Shown: piece by piece, positions 5,978 to 7,881 of the stretch
Numbering within the stretch: position 1 is the first letter of the stretch
How the letters are laid out: each line of letters starts with the position of its first letter
Assembly (NCBI GenBank): GCA_002408445.1
Contig: DHSK01000080.1
Coordinates: forward strand, 1-7,881
Length of the DNA: 7,881 nt
Source: Syntrophomonas sp. UBA5288
GTDB lineage: Bacteria; Bacillota; Syntrophomonadia; Syntrophomonadales; Syntrophomonadaceae
Direction of reading: 5' to 3'
Position numbers and translations under genes: made by a program
The notes under the pieces: generated by a model
Databases searched by the model: none
What the model saw: the letters and a program-made list of their open reading frames with translations, nothing else
What the model was told of the DNA's origin: nothing

Positions 5978-6789
5978 TCTAGAAGTGTTTCCAAAAAATG
6001 AAGCAAAAAGAACGTGCTTCTCATTCTGAATAATGGGGAAAACATCGGGGCTAAACTTAAGCCATCGACTACTACTGCAACGGTTTGCTGAGCCGGTTGG
6101 CTGCAGCATAAAGGTCAGGAATAATATGGGCAAGGTTGATTCATTATGCAAACGCACCTCTTTAGTGATTTTACGTTTTAGGTTCGTAAATCTTGCAGGA
6201 ATGTAAAGAGTTTAAATTCAGGCAGACAACGATATAAACCCATCGTTGTAAACAACTTCGTCCACCATAATTTTCATTGCGCCAAAAGGGGCTCTTTGCT
6301 TGTATTTTTTACACAAAATCACCTTGCATGTCGATAGAAAAGAAGTGAATAACTTTGCCTACTCCCCTTTCTCTCCAATTCATTCGAATACTCCCTCTCA
6401 ATAACTTTTTTAATTAGGGCGTTCCTAGATCGACCCTGTATGTCATTGTAAGGGAGTATTCTTTTTTGCCAAAGCTCATTTTTATTTGTTTACAGAAATA
6501 CTTTCGTTCTTTAATTCTTTAATCTGAATTCTCGCCATAAAGGATGTTCTCTAAAGTTTTTCCGGGGTCTTAGTAAGCCAAAACCAGTCTCGATTTTTAT
6601 ACATTCATGACCAGATCAGTAGAATATATACTACTGCTTATTTCAGGGAGTAACAGCCGAGTGTTGTCACGAAGTCTGAAATCCCCTTGTAATCCAACCG
6701 AGATGACCAGTTTATCAACATTGATTATTTAAAACCATACACCCTGCTTTCCATGTATAAATTATATAGTTAACAACGTGTAAACCATA
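5978..6789. other. gene-poor stretch with several inverted repeats
   Basis: About 810 bases without a convincing gene. It holds an 8-bp hairpin ACAACGAT/ATCGTTGT (6226-6249), a long stem-loop ending in a T-run (6386-6467), a 6-bp hairpin CAGTAG/CTACTG (6617-6636), and a stem ATTTCAG/CTGAAAT (6640-6682) with a nested AACA/TGTT. A 9-base word AAACCATAC occurs twice, near 6731 and 6783. Short ORFs here have no ribosome sites. It may be the footprint of lost genes. Confidence 0.5.
6386..6467 (+). terminator. long stem-loop followed by a T-run
   Basis: GAATACTCCCT (6386-6396) pairs perfectly with AGGGAGTATTC (6451-6461), which is followed at once by TTTTTT. The 54-base loop carries its own stem, AGGGCG with CGACCCT. 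A 11-bp stem plus T-run is what an intrinsic terminator needs on the plus strand, but the loop is far longer than usual and no plus-strand gene ends nearby. A small RNA or a miniature mobile element are alternatives. Confidence 0.4.
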
Positions 6790-7023
6790 CTATAACTTAG
6801 ACTTTATTTCATTGAGTAAATCAAATATAAATGATAAACCCATAAAAACAGCAGCTTGAGCAATCATTGGAAACATTATTAGTAAGGAGCTAAAAATTCT
6901 ATTTGCCCAAGTAGCATCTTCTGTAAGTAGTAATAATGGAAATAGAACACCAACTACTATCGCACCTACTGCAAACACCAAAGCAAGAATTTTGAACAAC
7001 TTGTTTATTATAATCACCCCCAA
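6790..7023 (-). CDS. small two-span membrane protein
   Basis: A protein of 72-77 residues with two hydrophobic helices, about residues 10-33 (ILALVFAVGAIVVGVLFPLLLL) given here in part: ILALVFAVGAIVV then a Leu-rich end, and 45-68 (SSLLIMFPMIAQAAVFMGL). They are joined by a short loop TEDATWANR, and the C-terminus is charged (NEIKSKL). I do not recognise the family. The start is unclear. TTG 7023 has no ribosome site of its own. The strong GGGGGTGAT (7021-7013) points to in-frame ATA codons at 7011 and 7008, and GTG 7017 overlaps the site. It lies 88 bases downstream of the secreted-protein gene on the same strand and is probably cotranscribed. A partner or immunity role is only a guess. Confidence 0.6.
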   Translation of the reverse strand: MGVIIINKLFKILALVFAVGAIVVGVLFPLLLLTEDATWANRIFSSLLIMFPMIAQAAVFMGLSFIFDLLNEIKSKL

Positions 7024-7040
7024 TTTATTAACATATTATT

Positions 7041-7111
7041 GTACTAACTCACCCCCTAAAGACAGCCAAAGTAAAAAATACGCTAACACCTTTAGGGGGT
7101 AGGATTAGTAT
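7041..7111. repeat. long imperfect inverted repeat between two genes
   Basis: ACCCCCTAAAG (7051-7061) pairs perfectly with CTTTAGGGGGT (7090-7100). Outside these, TACTAA (7042-7047) pairs with TTAGTA (7105-7110) across a small internal loop. The stem begins right after the stop of the secreted-protein gene. No T-run follows on the minus strand, so it is not a standard terminator. It could protect or process the transcript, lower expression of the downstream gene, or bind a regulator. Confidence 0.65.
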
Positions 7112-7843
7112 TTAATTATGACCTCCACCTGCGAATATATCAACTAGAAGTTCTATTACACGATTTTCAATAACGTTTTCATTAAATGTTGCTTTAAACC
7201 GTCCACTTACCTCTTTGCTCCAAACAGTATTGTTGAAACTGAATCCTTCAGTATTTCTCACAATGCCGTAATAGTCCCAAAGCGGTGCATAAGTTTCACC
7301 ATAGGTACCCGGAAGTACTGAAGTTATTTGAGTAGTGTTCCAAGACCAGTCTACGTCGCAACATAATGCAAACAAATGTATCCCCAATGAATTGTTACCA
7401 TACTCCATAAATGTATGACTATCACTACCAGGAGTATATGATGCTCTAAGATTTGATTCATCGCCATTTGGGGTTTTATTTATTTTATTTTGGATAGTAT
7501 TTGCCAAATCGGGATAATATCCTTGTAGTTCCGATATAAACTCATTATTCCATTTTATCATTTCTCCGTTTTTCTGCCTATTTACAACGTTTAATAACTG
7601 CGTCTCAATAGCTTTTTGAAAATCACCGTCACTCATGTTTATATACTTTTGTTCGATTTCAGCACTATAATTAAGTTCCGGACTGGGCTTATCGGTAAAT
7701 GTGATGTAAGCACACTTATTCAGAAGAGTTATCCTTGATCCAGTATCGCAGGTGCTTGCATATTGGTTGTTTGATTCCATAGCCCTAACTGGCATAGCTA
7801 AAATCATCACCATTAATACCATTATCATACTTATTTTGGACAA
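7112..7843 (-). CDS. predicted secreted protein of unknown function (start may lie beyond window)
   Basis: The ORF has 243 residues from a TTG at 7843. Residues 6-18 are a hydrophobic core (MIMVLMVMILAMP) followed by VRA, a good signal-peptidase site after residue 21. The mature part of about 220 residues has four cysteines (STCDTG, NKCAY, and the adjacent pair in FALCCDVDW), an acidic helical middle (DGDFQKAIETQLLNVV) and an aromatic, Gly-rich C-terminal half (WDYYGIVR, ending FAGGGHN). I do not recognise the family. No start has a good ribosome site: TTG 7843 and ATG 7828 both lack one. The frame stays open to the window edge (7879), so the true start may be outside. With the two-span protein downstream it could form an export-plus-membrane pair. 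Confidence 0.65.
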   Translation of the reverse strand: MSKISMIMVLMVMILAMPVRAMESNNQYASTCDTGSRITLLNKCAYITFTDKPSPELNYSAEIEQKYINMSDGDFQKAIETQLLNVVNRQKNGEMIKWNNEFISELQGYYPDLANTIQNKINKTPNGDESNLRASYTPGSDSHTFMEYGNNSLGIHLFALCCDVDWSWNTTQITSVLPGTYGETYAPLWDYYGIVRNTEGFSFNNTVWSKEVSGRFKATFNENVIENRVIELLVDIFAGGGHN

Positions 7844-7881
7844 AGAATGATTATTAAACTGTGTATTACGATCGGATAAGA

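Noticed and set aside
5930..6157. 75-residue minus-strand ORF
   Set aside because: No ribosome site, odd composition (Ser/Cys/Pro-rich), and its end simply translates the REP-like repeat at 5954-5977. It also overlaps the start of the next gene.

Overview
The window looks like low-GC Firmicutes DNA: purine-rich Shine-Dalgarno sites, GTG and TTG starts, a NatA/YhaQ-type ABC ATPase and a PAS histidine kinase of the sporulation-kinase style. An anaerobic Clostridia or Negativicutes host is my guess; nothing in the window fixes the genus. Almost every gene is on the minus strand. There are no rRNA or tRNA genes, no CRISPR array and no intact transposase.

Left part (1-2038). The 5' part of an ABC transporter ATPase runs off the left edge. 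Next is a compact minus-strand group: a 37-residue ORF, a 153-residue single-span membrane protein and an overlapping reading frame that continues its C-terminal side. Divergent from this group is a 131-residue single-span protein with a very acidic tail (1643-2038). The two membrane proteins share one plan: an N-terminal or central membrane helix, then 'PL', then an amphipathic stretch ending in 'AEA'. This recalls the DUF1490/DUF5132 proteins found beside metal-transporting P1B ATPases.

Middle (2049-3440). This is a gene graveyard on the minus strand. Frame by frame one can read an HMA-like domain, an actuator-domain fragment followed by two membrane segments ending in 'SCPI', and a fragment of the phosphorylation domain. 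It is a P1B-type metal ATPase broken by frameshifts and large internal deletions. Behind it lies a second broken helical gene that I do not recognise. The accessory-type proteins to the left are more intact than the pump they would serve.

Kinase (3532-5013). This is a receiver-PAS-histidine kinase protein whose receiver domain is cut by one in-frame TAG. The rest of the frame is well preserved.

Right part (5040-7881). A plus-strand promoter-like pair leads into about 310 bases rich in small hairpins and containing a tiny ORF, which is a candidate structured RNA. Then come a membrane-anchored orphan protein, about 840 gene-poor bases with several inverted repeats, and a probable two-gene unit. 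That unit encodes a secreted four-cysteine protein and a two-span membrane protein, separated by a long inverted repeat. Two genes here lack a good ATG/GTG/TTG start but have AUA at the ideal distance from a Shine-Dalgarno site.
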